Source: Blautia sp. (GTDB lineage: Bacteria > Bacillota > Clostridia > Lachnospirales > Lachnospiraceae). From it: a stretch of DNA of 64,000 nt. The notes under the pieces are model-generated. The model was not told the DNA's origin. It ran no database searches and worked only from the letters and a program-made list of their open reading frames with translations. Of the stretch, positions 43,602 to 51,604 are shown in pieces (position 1 is the stretch's first letter; the number at the start of each line of letters is the position of its first letter). Position numbers and translations under genes: made by a program. The stretch is from the NCBI GenBank assembly GCA_026169535.1, contig JAPFCU010000081.1:1-64000 (forward strand), read 5' to 3'.

Positions 43602-44305
43602 TGGACAGAAAAGAGTTTATGAAACAGTTGGAACTTCTTCTTTCCGATATCTCAGAAGATGAGAGAAAAGAAGCTCTTGATTATTATGAAAGTTATTTTG
43701 ATGAAGCCGGGGACGAAGAGGAAGCTTCGGTGATACAGAAGCTTGGAAGCCCGGGTAAGGTGGCTGCTATCATCAAAGCAGACTTAAGAGAAAACAGCGC
43801 CTCTTCAGGAACCTATACAGAGAACGGGTACTATGATGAGAGGATGGAAGAACCGGGACAGATGCCCGGAGAGCGTTGTACTGACAGAAAAGAAAGAGGC
43901 TATCAGCCGAAAGAAAAACGTGGACGGGGTAAGCTTACACTGATATTGATTCTTTTGATTTTTCTGTCCCCATTTCTTGCAGGAGCAACAGGGGGCATCA
44001 TTGGATTTTTAGTAACGGTTATTTTCCTTCCGTTTTTGTTAGCTTTTGGTGCAGGAGTCGGGGTGCTTGGCATGCTGATCGGCGGAATCGTTATGATTTT
44101 TACAGGAATCAGTCTTTGCTTCAGTACTGCAGCTTCAGGTATCCTGACTGTTGGGATTGGATGTATTTTTATGGCAATAGGACTTGCAGGGCTTGTATTT
44201 GTGGTCTGGATCGTGAGCAGCTTGTTTCCAAGATTTCTCAGATGGTTTACAGATTGGTGTCACAGACTTTTAAGCAAAGAAAGAAAGGATGGTAAGACTG
44301 TATGA
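43601..44305 (+). CDS. DUF1700 (HAAS) membrane protein
   Basis: This 234-residue protein opens with a DUF1700/HAAS domain (1-65: MDRKEFMKQLELLLSDISEDERKEALDYYESYFDEA), has a charged linker (70-112) and then about four glycine-rich membrane helices (115-225). These proteins follow PadR genes very often and are thought to pass membrane state to PadR. It overlaps padR by one base and the next gene by four. Confidence 0.88.
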   Translation: MDRKEFMKQLELLLSDISEDERKEALDYYESYFDEAGDEEEASVIQKLGSPGKVAAIIKADLRENSASSGTYTENGYYDERMEEPGQMPGERCTDRKERGYQPKEKRGRGKLTLILILLIFLSPFLAGATGGIIGFLVTVIFLPFLLAFGAGVGVLGMLIGGIVMIFTGISLCFSTAASGILTVGIGCIFMAIGLAGLVFVVWIVSSLFPRFLRWFTDWCHRLLSKERKDGKTV

Positions 44306-45165
44306 AAAAATTTTCAAAGATTGTTTTAGGGACAGCGGCAGTTTTTGGTGTCCTGGGATGTGGATTTACTGTTGCAGGAGCCGCTATGGGTGCATCAGTA
44401 GAGGATTTGAAGTATGAAGGAAGCTCTATGCAGAAAGCAGTGAACGGTATGGTGAGAATAGCGGATCACTGGGATGAGGATGATGACTGGGATGATGATT
44501 GGGATGAAAGACAGGCGGTTCCGTCAGGAGACAACGGGACGTATGAATTTGACAGCATTTCTTCCATGGATATTGAATTAAACTATGATGAACTGATTCT
44601 TCGTGAAAGTGAAGACCAGAAAATTACAGTTACCGTTGATGGAGATGCAGTGAACAGCGTAAGGGTAAGTACGGAAGGCTCAGAACTTCAGATTGAAAAC
44701 AAAGATAATCACAGACCGGAAGAAAGAACGGTTACGGTTACTTATCCTGCAGGAACAGAATTTACAGAGGTAAGCATTGATATTGACGCAGGAACAGCAG
44801 CTCTGGAGGATGATCTGAAAGCAGGAGAATTCAGTGTTTCCGTAGGAGCAGGAACTTTGGAAAATTATGGAATCGTAACAGCCGGACAGACAGATATTGA
44901 GGTTGGAGTGGGAACTGTGGAATTAACAGACCTGGATGCAGATTATATAGAGGCAGAATGCGGCGTAGGGATGATGTCTCTTGATGTGGCAGGCAGGAAA
45001 GAAGATTATAATTACCGTATTTCCTGCGGAGTGGGAAGCGTTCTCCTTGGGGAGGATGAGTTTACGGGTCTTGGCTCAACAAAAAAAGTAGACAATAACA
45101 GTGCTTCCCGAAAGATGCAGTTAGAATGCGGAATGGGAACCCTGGAAGTGGACTTTGAGGAATAA
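44302..45165 (+). CDS. DUF4097 beta-strand repeat protein
   Basis: This 287-residue protein has an N-terminal membrane segment or signal (about 5-32), an acidic patch DEDDDWDDDWDE near 57-68, and a DUF4097/adhesin-like beta-helix made of repeated strands such as SVSVGAGTLENYG, IEVGVGTVELTDL and AECGVGMMSLDV. It is probably displayed outside the membrane. Coupled to DUF1700 by a 4-base overlap, it belongs to the same PadR-controlled envelope set. Its ligand is unknown. Confidence 0.85.
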   Translation: MKKFSKIVLGTAAVFGVLGCGFTVAGAAMGASVEDLKYEGSSMQKAVNGMVRIADHWDEDDDWDDDWDERQAVPSGDNGTYEFDSISSMDIELNYDELILRESEDQKITVTVDGDAVNSVRVSTEGSELQIENKDNHRPEERTVTVTYPAGTEFTEVSIDIDAGTAALEDDLKAGEFSVSVGAGTLENYGIVTAGQTDIEVGVGTVELTDLDADYIEAECGVGMMSLDVAGRKEDYNYRISCGVGSVLLGEDEFTGLGSTKKVDNNSASRKMQLECGMGTLEVDFEE

Positions 45166-45184
45166 CAGAAAGGAAGTAATGGAT

Positions 45185-45370
45185 ATGAGCAATAAACGCC
45201 TTTATAAATCATCAGTAAACTGTATGCTTTGCGGTGTATGTGGAGGAATTGCAGAGTATTTTGATATTGATCCCACTCTGGTGCGTCTTGCCTGGGTGAT
45301 TCTTACCTGCTTCGGAGGCGCAGGAATCTGGGCCTATATCATTGCAGCAATCATTATTCCGAGAGGATAA
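45185..45370 (+). CDS. PspC-domain small membrane protein
   Basis: The start is ATG 45185 (AGGAAG eight bases upstream). The 61 residues read KRLYKSSVNCMLCGVCGGIAEYFDIDPTLVRLAWV followed by one membrane span, the compact PspC domain. PspC proteins sense or buffer membrane stress. It lies 19 bases after DUF4097 and completes the PadR-DUF1700-DUF4097-PspC module. Confidence 0.9.
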   Translation: MSNKRLYKSSVNCMLCGVCGGIAEYFDIDPTLVRLAWVILTCFGGAGIWAYIIAAIIIPRG

Positions 45371-45462
45371 ATATCTGTATAATCTTTATAAAACTGTCAA
45401 TACTTCTGGTGAACAGAAATATGGGTTACTGAGAACAGTAATAAATAAGGAGTGTGAGCACA

Positions 45463-45654
45463 GTGAATAAAGATAAAGAAGTAGAAAATTATCTGAATGG
45501 AGAGCTTTCCGAAGATGAAAAGCTGAAATATGAGATCGCCGGGGAACTGGGACTTCTGGATCAGGTTCTGGAGAATGGCTGGAGAAGCCTTTCGGCCAAG
45601 GAGACTGGGCGGATCGGAGGGTTGATGACCCGCAGAAAAAAACAACAGAAGTAA
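45463..45654 (+). CDS. Alpha/beta-type small acid-soluble spore protein
   Basis: The start is taken at GTG 45463, about 10 bases after AAGGAG; GTG 45454 is too close to it. The 63-residue product holds the SASP core KYEIAGELGLLD, which contains the E-I-A-x-E protease cleavage context, and the DNA-binding C-terminal box SLSAKETGRIGGLMTRRKK. Such proteins coat and protect DNA in the spore and feed outgrowth when cut by Gpr. The N-terminal half is more acidic than in classical SspA-type proteins. It has its own terminator. Confidence 0.82.
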   Translation: MNKDKEVENYLNGELSEDEKLKYEIAGELGLLDQVLENGWRSLSAKETGRIGGLMTRRKKQQK

Positions 45655-45668
45655 ATAATATTATTCAG

Positions 45669-45707
45669 GAAAAATCCTGCTGTCTGAAAGGGCTGGCAGG
45701 ATTTTTC
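45669..45707. terminator. Terminator after the SASP gene
   Basis: GAAAAATCCTGC and GCAGGATTTTTC form a perfect 12-bp stem with a 15-base loop and T or A runs on the two strands. Confidence 0.9.
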
Positions 45708-45815
45708 TTTGCTGTAAAAATGCTTGATTTTCACTTTTTGATCTCGTATGATGAGAATAATAAATGAAATGCAGGGAATATGGAAAAAATATTTGAACAA
45801 AGAAAGGAGCTCATC

Positions 45816-46277
45816 GTGTGTCTGATTTGTGACAGAATAAAAATGATACGAGAAGACCGAAATCCGTATTTTGTAAAGGAACTGAAAACAGGATATGTTG
45901 CAATTGGTGACCACCAACATTTTAAAGGGTATACGTTATTTTTATGCAAGGAGCATAGAACAGAGTTGTTTCAACTGGAAGACAAGGTAAAGATTCAGTT
46001 TTTAGAAGAAATGTCTCTGGTTGCGGAGGCAGTTTCCAATGCTTTTGGAGCGGAAAAAATGAATTATGAGCTGTTGGGAAATGGCGATACACACCTTCAC
46101 TGGCATTTGTTTCCGCGAATAGCCGGAGATCTGGAACAGTATGGAAACAATGGAAAAGGACCGGTATGGTGGTATCCTATGGAAAAAATGTACAGTGAGG
46201 AAAATCGTCCTTCAGAGCAGGTATTAGAGGAAATGAAACAAAAACTGAGAGAAGAGCTGGATAGGAAAGAAATATGA
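45816..46277 (+). CDS. HIT-family nucleotide-binding protein
   Basis: The start is GTG 45816, six bases after AGAAAGGAG; the longer frame from ATG 45780 would bury that site. The 153-residue product begins with the zinc-type pair CLICDRI, has GYVAIGDHQHFKG and the histidine triad HLHWHLFPR. HIT proteins hydrolyse or transfer nucleoside phosphates. The exact substrate is unknown. The defence-like insert begins after its stop. Confidence 0.87.
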   Translation: MCLICDRIKMIREDRNPYFVKELKTGYVAIGDHQHFKGYTLFLCKEHRTELFQLEDKVKIQFLEEMSLVAEAVSNAFGAEKMNYELLGNGDTHLHWHLFPRIAGDLEQYGNNGKGPVWWYPMEKMYSEENRPSEQVLEEMKQKLREELDRKEI

Positions 46278-46383
46278 AGTTACTGTTCACTCTGTTTGTT
46301 TCCGAAATACAGGCGATTAGGTTATTAAATATTGTGGTATAATATAAGACATAGTTTAATAAGATGGTTTCATAACAAAAAAA

Positions 46384-46414
46384 GAAAAATAAATACATAA
46401 TGTATTTATTTTTC
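46384..46414. terminator. AT-rich perfect palindrome, probable terminator
   Basis: GAAAAATAAATACAT and ATGTATTTATTTTTC are perfect 15-base arms around a single A, followed by TTTTTT. It sits between the HIT gene and the ATPase gene, 45 bases before the latter's ATG. Confidence 0.65.
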
Positions 46415-46458
46415 TTTTTTGATGTGATATATTAGAATCAAAGAGGAGGTATGGGGAA

Positions 46459-47823
46459 ATGAAGGATATATATTTGCTCAGCTATTCTGTTAAAGGAATA
46501 AAGACGTTGGATCAGTTGATTACGTTATCTTTTTATAAAAAAACAATTTCTAAAAATCCTGATACACAGGATTATAATGTCAAAGGAATTTACGGTATGA
46601 ATGGTTCGGGTAAATCTGCAATTATCACCTCCGTAGATATTTTGAGGAATCTGCTGACTAATCCGGGATATTTGAACAATCCTATTGTTCAGGGGAATTT
46701 AGGGGAAATAATCAATAAGAAAACAGAAGAGCTGTTTATAGAAGCAGAGTATTTGGTAAATTTAAAAGATCTGTTTATGATTTTTCGATATGAAATAAAG
46801 TTGCTGAAGGATAAAACCGGGAAATATGTAATAGCTCATGAAGGCTTGACCTCAAAGAAAGCACTTTCCAAAAATGATTTTATGGAAACAGTTTTTGAAG
46901 TGAAAGATGGAGAACTTATTTCTATTTGGAAAAGTGAAAGCGACATATTTGCCAAAGTGATACATCAAAAAACAACAAATCTGTTGATAAACGCATCTAT
47001 GTGTGCTTTGTTTTATGATAAAATTATTATTTCAGAAAAAGGAACATATGCAAATGATTTATTTAACAGTTTGCTTATGTTATTGCTTTTCGGAAAAAAA
47101 ATGCATGTGTATTTAGATCAGTCAGATGATCACAGAGATTATTTGATGCAAAGTTCCTGTGCATATTCAGAAGAATTGGAAAACAGTAATTTGAGGAAAG
47201 ATTCGCTGATCGGTCATTTTCTGGAGATGGATGGAGAATGTCTTAATGTTATTGCAGTGACTAAAAATATCGTATTGAAATCCATGTATGGGGATTTTCA
47301 GAGGTCAGTGGATGGTTTGTACGAGTTTCTTCATATTTTTAAATCAGATTTACAGGGCATTGAAATAGATAAAAAGGAATATCATGACGCATTTATATGC
47401 AGTTTGATTATGATATATGATTCGTATCGAATTCACGCAGAATTTGAAAGTACAGGTATCAAAAAGCTTATTAAACTTTTTGCATATATCAAAGAAATGG
47501 TATATGGCGGAATTGTTTTTATTGATGAATTTGATTCGAATCTTCATGATGTATACTTATGCGCATTGTTGGAATATCTGATGCAGTATGGAGAGGGACA
47601 GCTTTGTTTTACCACTCATAATGTAGGACCTATGGATATTTTAAAACAGCATAAAAAATCCATTGATTTTTTGTCTGTGGATCATAAAGTTTATCCATGG
47701 ACAACGAATGGTAATTATTCACCTTCCAGACTTTACAGAAATGGTATGATTGAGGGATCACCATTTAATGTAGATTCCATTGATTTTATAGGGGCTTTTG
47801 GATATAGTGAGGAGGATGAATAA
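46459..47823 (+). CDS. AAA_15-type ATPase of a two-gene defence-like pair
   Basis: This 454-residue protein is an ABC/SMC-like ATPase of the AAA_15/AAA_21 kind: Walker A GMNGSGKS (46-53), signature ESTGIKKLIKL (330-340), Walker B GIVFIDEFDSNLH (351-363) and a switch histidine TTHN (385-388). The 280 residues between the two ATPase halves hold no motif I recognise. This is the design of ATPase subunits in AbiL, PARIS (AriA), Septu and OLD-like systems. AAAGAGGAGG precedes the ATG. It overlaps the next gene by one base, and the region is more AT-rich than its neighbours. Defence is inferred from architecture and pairing. Confidence 0.8.
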   Translation: MKDIYLLSYSVKGIKTLDQLITLSFYKKTISKNPDTQDYNVKGIYGMNGSGKSAIITSVDILRNLLTNPGYLNNPIVQGNLGEIINKKTEELFIEAEYLVNLKDLFMIFRYEIKLLKDKTGKYVIAHEGLTSKKALSKNDFMETVFEVKDGELISIWKSESDIFAKVIHQKTTNLLINASMCALFYDKIIISEKGTYANDLFNSLLMLLLFGKKMHVYLDQSDDHRDYLMQSSCAYSEELENSNLRKDSLIGHFLEMDGECLNVIAVTKNIVLKSMYGDFQRSVDGLYEFLHIFKSDLQGIEIDKKEYHDAFICSLIMIYDSYRIHAEFESTGIKKLIKLFAYIKEMVYGGIVFIDEFDSNLHDVYLCALLEYLMQYGEGQLCFTTHNVGPMDILKQHKKSIDFLSVDHKVYPWTTNGNYSPSRLYRNGMIEGSPFNVDSIDFIGAFGYSEEDE

Positions 47824-48350
47824 TGGGTCTCCAACTGATTTTTGCTGTTGAGGCAGACAAAAAAAGTAAGTCAGACTGGATTTATATGAAAGATACAATA
47901 GATTATTTCTATCAGTATGATCATGTACAGTTTAAATTTAGTCCTGTGTATATGAACGGAAGAGGAAAATACAAAAATAAAGAAAAAGAAATTTTAAAAC
48001 TGATTTCTCAGTATGCGTCCACATCTAAGAATAACCGGTCTAAAGTTATTTACTGTTTTGACTGTGATGATTATGATATAAAACAGGAGGATGCAGATTT
48101 TTTGTCAGAGGCCAGGCAGTATTGTAAGGAAAAGGATTATGAGTTTGTCTGGTTTTGTAAAGATGTGGAATGTGCGTACCTGGGAAAAAAAGTTGATGCC
48201 GGGCAAAAGAGTAAAGAAGCCGGGAAGTTTAAGGCAAAAAAAATAATTCGAAATGTTAATCCAGATAAATTGTCTGCAAATACATACCGAATGAATACCA
48301 GCAATGTTATGAGAATCCTTGATAGATACCTGACACGGAAAAATTTCTGA
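47823..48350 (+). CDS. RloB/TOPRIM-like effector partner of the ATPase
   Basis: This 175-residue protein starts one base inside the ATPase stop (TAATGG). It shows a TOPRIM-like pattern: a glutamate after the first strand (LIFAVEADKKSKSD, E10), the acidic cluster YCFDCDDYD (D80, D82, D83, D85) and a later DVECAYL (E116) where RloB proteins have NPxFExWLL. It therefore looks like a divergent RloB or DUF4435-type protein, the probable nuclease effector of AbiL (AbiLii) or PARIS (AriB). The resemblance was judged by eye and needs a profile search. Confidence 0.62.
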   Translation: MGLQLIFAVEADKKSKSDWIYMKDTIDYFYQYDHVQFKFSPVYMNGRGKYKNKEKEILKLISQYASTSKNNRSKVIYCFDCDDYDIKQEDADFLSEARQYCKEKDYEFVWFCKDVECAYLGKKVDAGQKSKEAGKFKAKKIIRNVNPDKLSANTYRMNTSNVMRILDRYLTRKNF

Positions 48351-48370
48351 TTTTAATAAAAGGAGAAATT

Positions 48371-49096
48371 ATGAACGAGATCATTAAAAGTTTATACAAC
48401 AGAAAATCTATGAGAGTTTATGAAGAGAAACCAATTCCGGAAGAAATGAAAGAGGTCATTCTGGAGGCGGCAGCCCAGGCGCCGAGCGCAGGATGTCAGC
48501 AGCTTTATACCATTCTGGATATTACAGATGAGAAATTAAAGGAAGCGCTTTCTGAAACATGTGATCATCAGCCTTTTATTGCAAAAGCTCCTATGGTTCT
48601 GGTGTTCTGTGCAGACTGTAAAAAATGGTATGATACCTATCTGGAAGCTGGATGCAGTCCACGGAAACCTGGGATGGGAGACTTGATGCTGGCTGTGACA
48701 GACACGGCTATCGCGGCGCAGAATGCAGTTGTGGCAGCAGAAAGCTTCGGTATCGGTTCCTGTTATATAGGTGATATTATGGAAAACTATGAAGAACAGC
48801 GCAGGCTTCTTCAGCTTCCGGAATATGTTTTCCCGGCAGTGATGCTTGTGTTTGGGTGGCCTACAGAGCAGCAGAAAAAAAGAACGAAGCCATTACGCTT
48901 TGACCAGAAGCATATTGTTCATGAAAATACTTATCGTAGCATGGAAGGAGAAGAACTTCGGCAGATGTTCGAAGATCGCTGCGGACAGAAATCTTTCGAG
49001 GAGTGGACAGAGGCTTTCTGTAACCGAAAATATGATTCGGATTTTTCCAGGGAGATGACCAGGTCAGTTGAGGAGTATCTGAAACAGTTTCTCTGA
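48371..49096 (+). CDS. Flavin nitroreductase-family protein
   Basis: This 241-residue protein has the nitroreductase FMN-binding start (LYNRKSMRVYEEKPIPEEM), the APSAGCQQ loop and the SFGIGSCYIGDI motif of NfsA/FRP-like enzymes. It probably reduces nitroaromatics or quinones with NAD(P)H in the cytoplasm. The extra C-terminal 50 residues wrap round the partner subunit in related dimers. AAAGGAG precedes the ATG, 20 bases after the defence-like pair. Confidence 0.9.
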   Translation: MNEIIKSLYNRKSMRVYEEKPIPEEMKEVILEAAAQAPSAGCQQLYTILDITDEKLKEALSETCDHQPFIAKAPMVLVFCADCKKWYDTYLEAGCSPRKPGMGDLMLAVTDTAIAAQNAVVAAESFGIGSCYIGDIMENYEEQRRLLQLPEYVFPAVMLVFGWPTEQQKKRTKPLRFDQKHIVHENTYRSMEGEELRQMFEDRCGQKSFEEWTEAFCNRKYDSDFSREMTRSVEEYLKQFL

Positions 49097-49266
49097 TTGC
49101 TGAGATCAATGGAGAGCATATTGGAAACTGTCCTGTTGGCAGTATAGGAATCTATCGGTGTTATGTCCACAGATGTTGATATAGCAGTAGCCTTATACCG
49201 GAAATACTGCAATGCAGAATCAGAGGCCTGATGCTGGAATTAAAGAAGAAAAATTGTAAATAGTTT

Positions 49267-49284
49267 TCAGGCGTAATCGCCTGA
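49267..49284 (+). promoter_or_regulatory. Small palindrome before the YitT gene
   Basis: TCAGGCG-TAAT-CGCCTGA is a perfect 7-bp inverted repeat 19 bases before the ATG. It could be an operator or a leader hairpin. No other feature was seen in 49097-49303. Confidence 0.35.
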
Positions 49285-49303
49285 CAGAAAGTGAGACTTA
49301 ATT

Positions 49304-50158
49304 ATGAAGCAAAAAAACAACGCAACTGAGCTGATCAAAGAAATTGTGATCCTGACTGCGGCCATGGTGATCATTTCTGCTGCAGTCTATTTTTTCCTGG
49401 TGCCAAGTGGGACATCTATCAGCAGTATTTCCGGTCTGGGGATCATACTGTCTCATTTTATTCCCCTTCCATTATCGGTGATCACTATGATCTTAAATGT
49501 GGTGCTTCTTATCATAGGATTCCTGACCTGCGGCAAAGAATTCGGAGCAAAAACTGTTTATACCAGTATTATGCTTCCGGTGTTTCTGGGAATATATGAA
49601 AAGATATTTCCGAACTTTCATTCTCTTACGGACAGTCCGGAGCTGGATGTGATCTGTTATATTCTGGTAGTCAGCGCCGGATCCAGTATTCTTTTTAACA
49701 GGAATGCATCATCAGGAGGGCTGGATATCGTGGCAAAGATCATGAATAAATATCTGCATATGGAACTTGGAAAAGCCATGTCTCTGTCCGGTATGTGCAT
49801 CGCTCTTTCAGCGGCACTGGTGTATGATAAAAAAGCAGTCGTCTTAAGTGTCCTGGGAACCTATTTTAACGGTCTTGTACTGGATCATTTTATTTTTGGG
49901 CAGAACATTAAAAGAAGGGTCTGTATTATTACAAAGCATGAAAAAGAACTCAGAGAATTTATTCTTCATCATCTGCACAGCGGAGCTACTATTTATGAAT
50001 CAATAGGCGCCTATAATATGCAGAAACGCAACGAGATCATTACCATTGTAGATAAAAGCGAATACCAGAAGCTGATGGATTATATGAATCATCAGGATCC
50101 GGAAGCTTTTATTACCGTATATACTGTGTCGGATATGAGATATCAGCCAAAAGTGTAA
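49304..50158 (+). CDS. YitT family membrane protein with DUF2179 domain
   Basis: This 284-residue protein has five to six membrane helices (about 12-190), with the conserved SSGGLDIVAK motif in the loop after helix 4, and a C-terminal DUF2179 domain (about 210-280: RVCIITKHEKELREFILHHLHSG). The family is widespread in Firmicutes and thought to be a transporter or permease of unknown substrate. Confidence 0.88.
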   Translation: MKQKNNATELIKEIVILTAAMVIISAAVYFFLVPSGTSISSISGLGIILSHFIPLPLSVITMILNVVLLIIGFLTCGKEFGAKTVYTSIMLPVFLGIYEKIFPNFHSLTDSPELDVICYILVVSAGSSILFNRNASSGGLDIVAKIMNKYLHMELGKAMSLSGMCIALSAALVYDKKAVVLSVLGTYFNGLVLDHFIFGQNIKRRVCIITKHEKELREFILHHLHSGATIYESIGAYNMQKRNEIITIVDKSEYQKLMDYMNHQDPEAFITVYTVSDMRYQPKV

Positions 50159-50191
50159 GAAAATATTTTGGGATGAAAGGAAGGAATTGTT

Positions 50192-50618
50192 ATGAATATG
50201 AAAGAGTTTCAATGGGTAAGAGAACCACAGAAATATTTAGCAGAATCTGACCGCGTTGAGATCACAACGGAACCGCATACAGATCTGTGGCAGCGTACAT
50301 ACTATCATTTCAGAAATGATAATGCCCCGGTGTTCCAGAGGGAAACAGAAGGCGACCACAGCGATTTCAGCTGATGTGAAACAAATGTGGTATCGTTTCA
50401 GCCGCAGAGAGGACGATTATTGTATTGAATGTTCTTCGGATGGAGAAAACTTTTCGCAGATGAGAGTCTGTCATATGTGGGAAGGTGCGGGAAAGATACG
50501 TTTTGGAATTTATGCCTGCAGTCCGGAGGATTCCAGCTTTACTGCTGTTTTTACAGATATGAAAATTACAGAGTGTATGTGGCAGGCTCATGACGGACAA
50601 CAGCCTGATGTGGAATAA
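50192..50618 (+). pseudogene. DUF1349 protein, internally deleted
   Basis: The first frame (50192-50374) gives a normal DUF1349 N-terminus: FQWVREPQKYLAE, then TDLWQRTYYHFRNDNAPVF and QRETEGD. It then ends at a stop. The next frame (to 50618) resumes late in the family at TTAISADVKQMWYRFSRRE and finishes DSSFTAVFTDMKI. The middle of the lectin-like domain, perhaps 40-60 residues, is missing and the frame is lost near 50353. GAAAGGAAG precedes the ATG. Intact members are about 190 residues. Confidence 0.75.
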
Positions 50619-50698
50619 CTGGAAGAGCAGTATATTACGGCAGTGGACAGTGACCGGTAACAGTTTATATAATTTTCATATCTTTTTTTCTGCACAGA

Positions 50699-50727
50699 TT
50701 GAAGAAATTTTTTAAAACTGATATACT
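50699..50727 (+). promoter_or_regulatory. Promoter of the MacB/FtsX-type ABC operon
   Basis: TTGAAG (50699-50704) and TATACT (50722-50727) with a 17-base spacer. Transcription should begin near 50734, leaving a leader of about 145 bases. Confidence 0.7.
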
Positions 50728-50740
50728 GAAAAGTACGAGG

Positions 50741-50790
50741 AGAAAGGTACAGCAGTTTCATGATATGTGAGTCTGCGGGTACCTTCTTTT
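50741..50790 (+). promoter_or_regulatory. Terminator-like hairpin in the ABC operon leader
   Basis: AAGGTAC (50744-50750) pairs with GTACCTT (50779-50785), and GCAG with CTGC inside, closing a loop of about 17 bases. CTTTT follows. Its place only a few bases into the transcript and 88 bases before the start codon suits an attenuator. Confidence 0.5.
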
Positions 50791-50878
50791 CATAAATCAG
50801 GTCAATATGATGAAAACTGCTGTTTTTTTTATGCCGCAGATTTTCATAAACATAGTAGAAGAAAAGGCAGGAAAAAAT

Positions 50879-51595
50879 ATGAGGAGTCATAATAACGCAT
50901 ATGTAAAGCTTGAAAATGTATCAAAGATCTACGGCTCCGGAGAAGTGCGTATTGTTGCCGTGGATGAGATAAGTTTTGAGATCAGCAAAGGGGAATTTGT
51001 AGTAGTGGTAGGACCAAGTGGAGCAGGGAAGACCACTGTCCTGAATATTCTGGGAGGTATGGATAAGGCGACTTCTGGTAAGGTGCTGGTAGATGGAACT
51101 GATATTTCAAAATTTAATAATAAACAGCTTACCAGCTATAGAAGAGAAGATATTGGATTTGTATTTCAGTTTTATAATCTGGTTCCGAATCTTACCGCTC
51201 TGGAAAACGTGGAGCTTGCTCTTCAGATCTGCAAAGAACCGCTGGATGCCAGAATGGTTCTGGAGGAGGTGGGGCTTAAGAACCGTCTGGGAAATTTCCC
51301 GGCGCAGCTTTCCGGAGGAGAACAGCAGCGAGTGTCTATCGCAAGAGCTCTTGCAAAGAATCCGAAACTTCTTCTCTGCGATGAACCTACAGGCGCGCTG
51401 GACTATCAGACCGGAAAAGCGATACTGAAGCTTTTGCAGGATATGTGCAGGGAAAAGGGAATGACAGTGATCGTTATTACGCACAACTCCGCACTGACAC
51501 CTATGGCAGACCGTGTGATTAAAATTAAAAATGGAAAAGTTTCTTCCATGGTTCAGAATGAGAATCCTACTTCTGTGGAAAAAATCGAATGGTAG
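50879..51595 (+). CDS. ABC transporter ATPase (MacB/LolD type)
   Basis: The start is ATG 50879 (GCAGGAAA site), giving 238 residues; ATG 50807 lies in the leader. It has Walker [11 protein letters not shown]-loop FQFYNLV, signature LSGGEQQR and Walker [12 protein letters not shown], the type that pairs with FtsX-like permeases in mechanotransmission systems. It is 9 bases upstream of such a permease gene. The substrate is unknown; antibiotic-peptide or cell-wall functions are common in the type. Confidence 0.9.
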   Translation: MRSHNNAYVKLENVSKIYGSGEVRIVAVDEISFEISKGEFVVVVGPSGAGKTTVLNILGGMDKATSGKVLVDGTDISKFNNKQLTSYRREDIGFVFQFYNLVPNLTALENVELALQICKEPLDARMVLEEVGLKNRLGNFPAQLSGGEQQRVSIARALAKNPKLLLCDEPTGALDYQTGKAILKLLQDMCREKGMTVIVITHNSALTPMADRVIKIKNGKVSSMVQNENPTSVEKIEW

Positions 51596-51604
51596 GTGAG
51601 GGTT

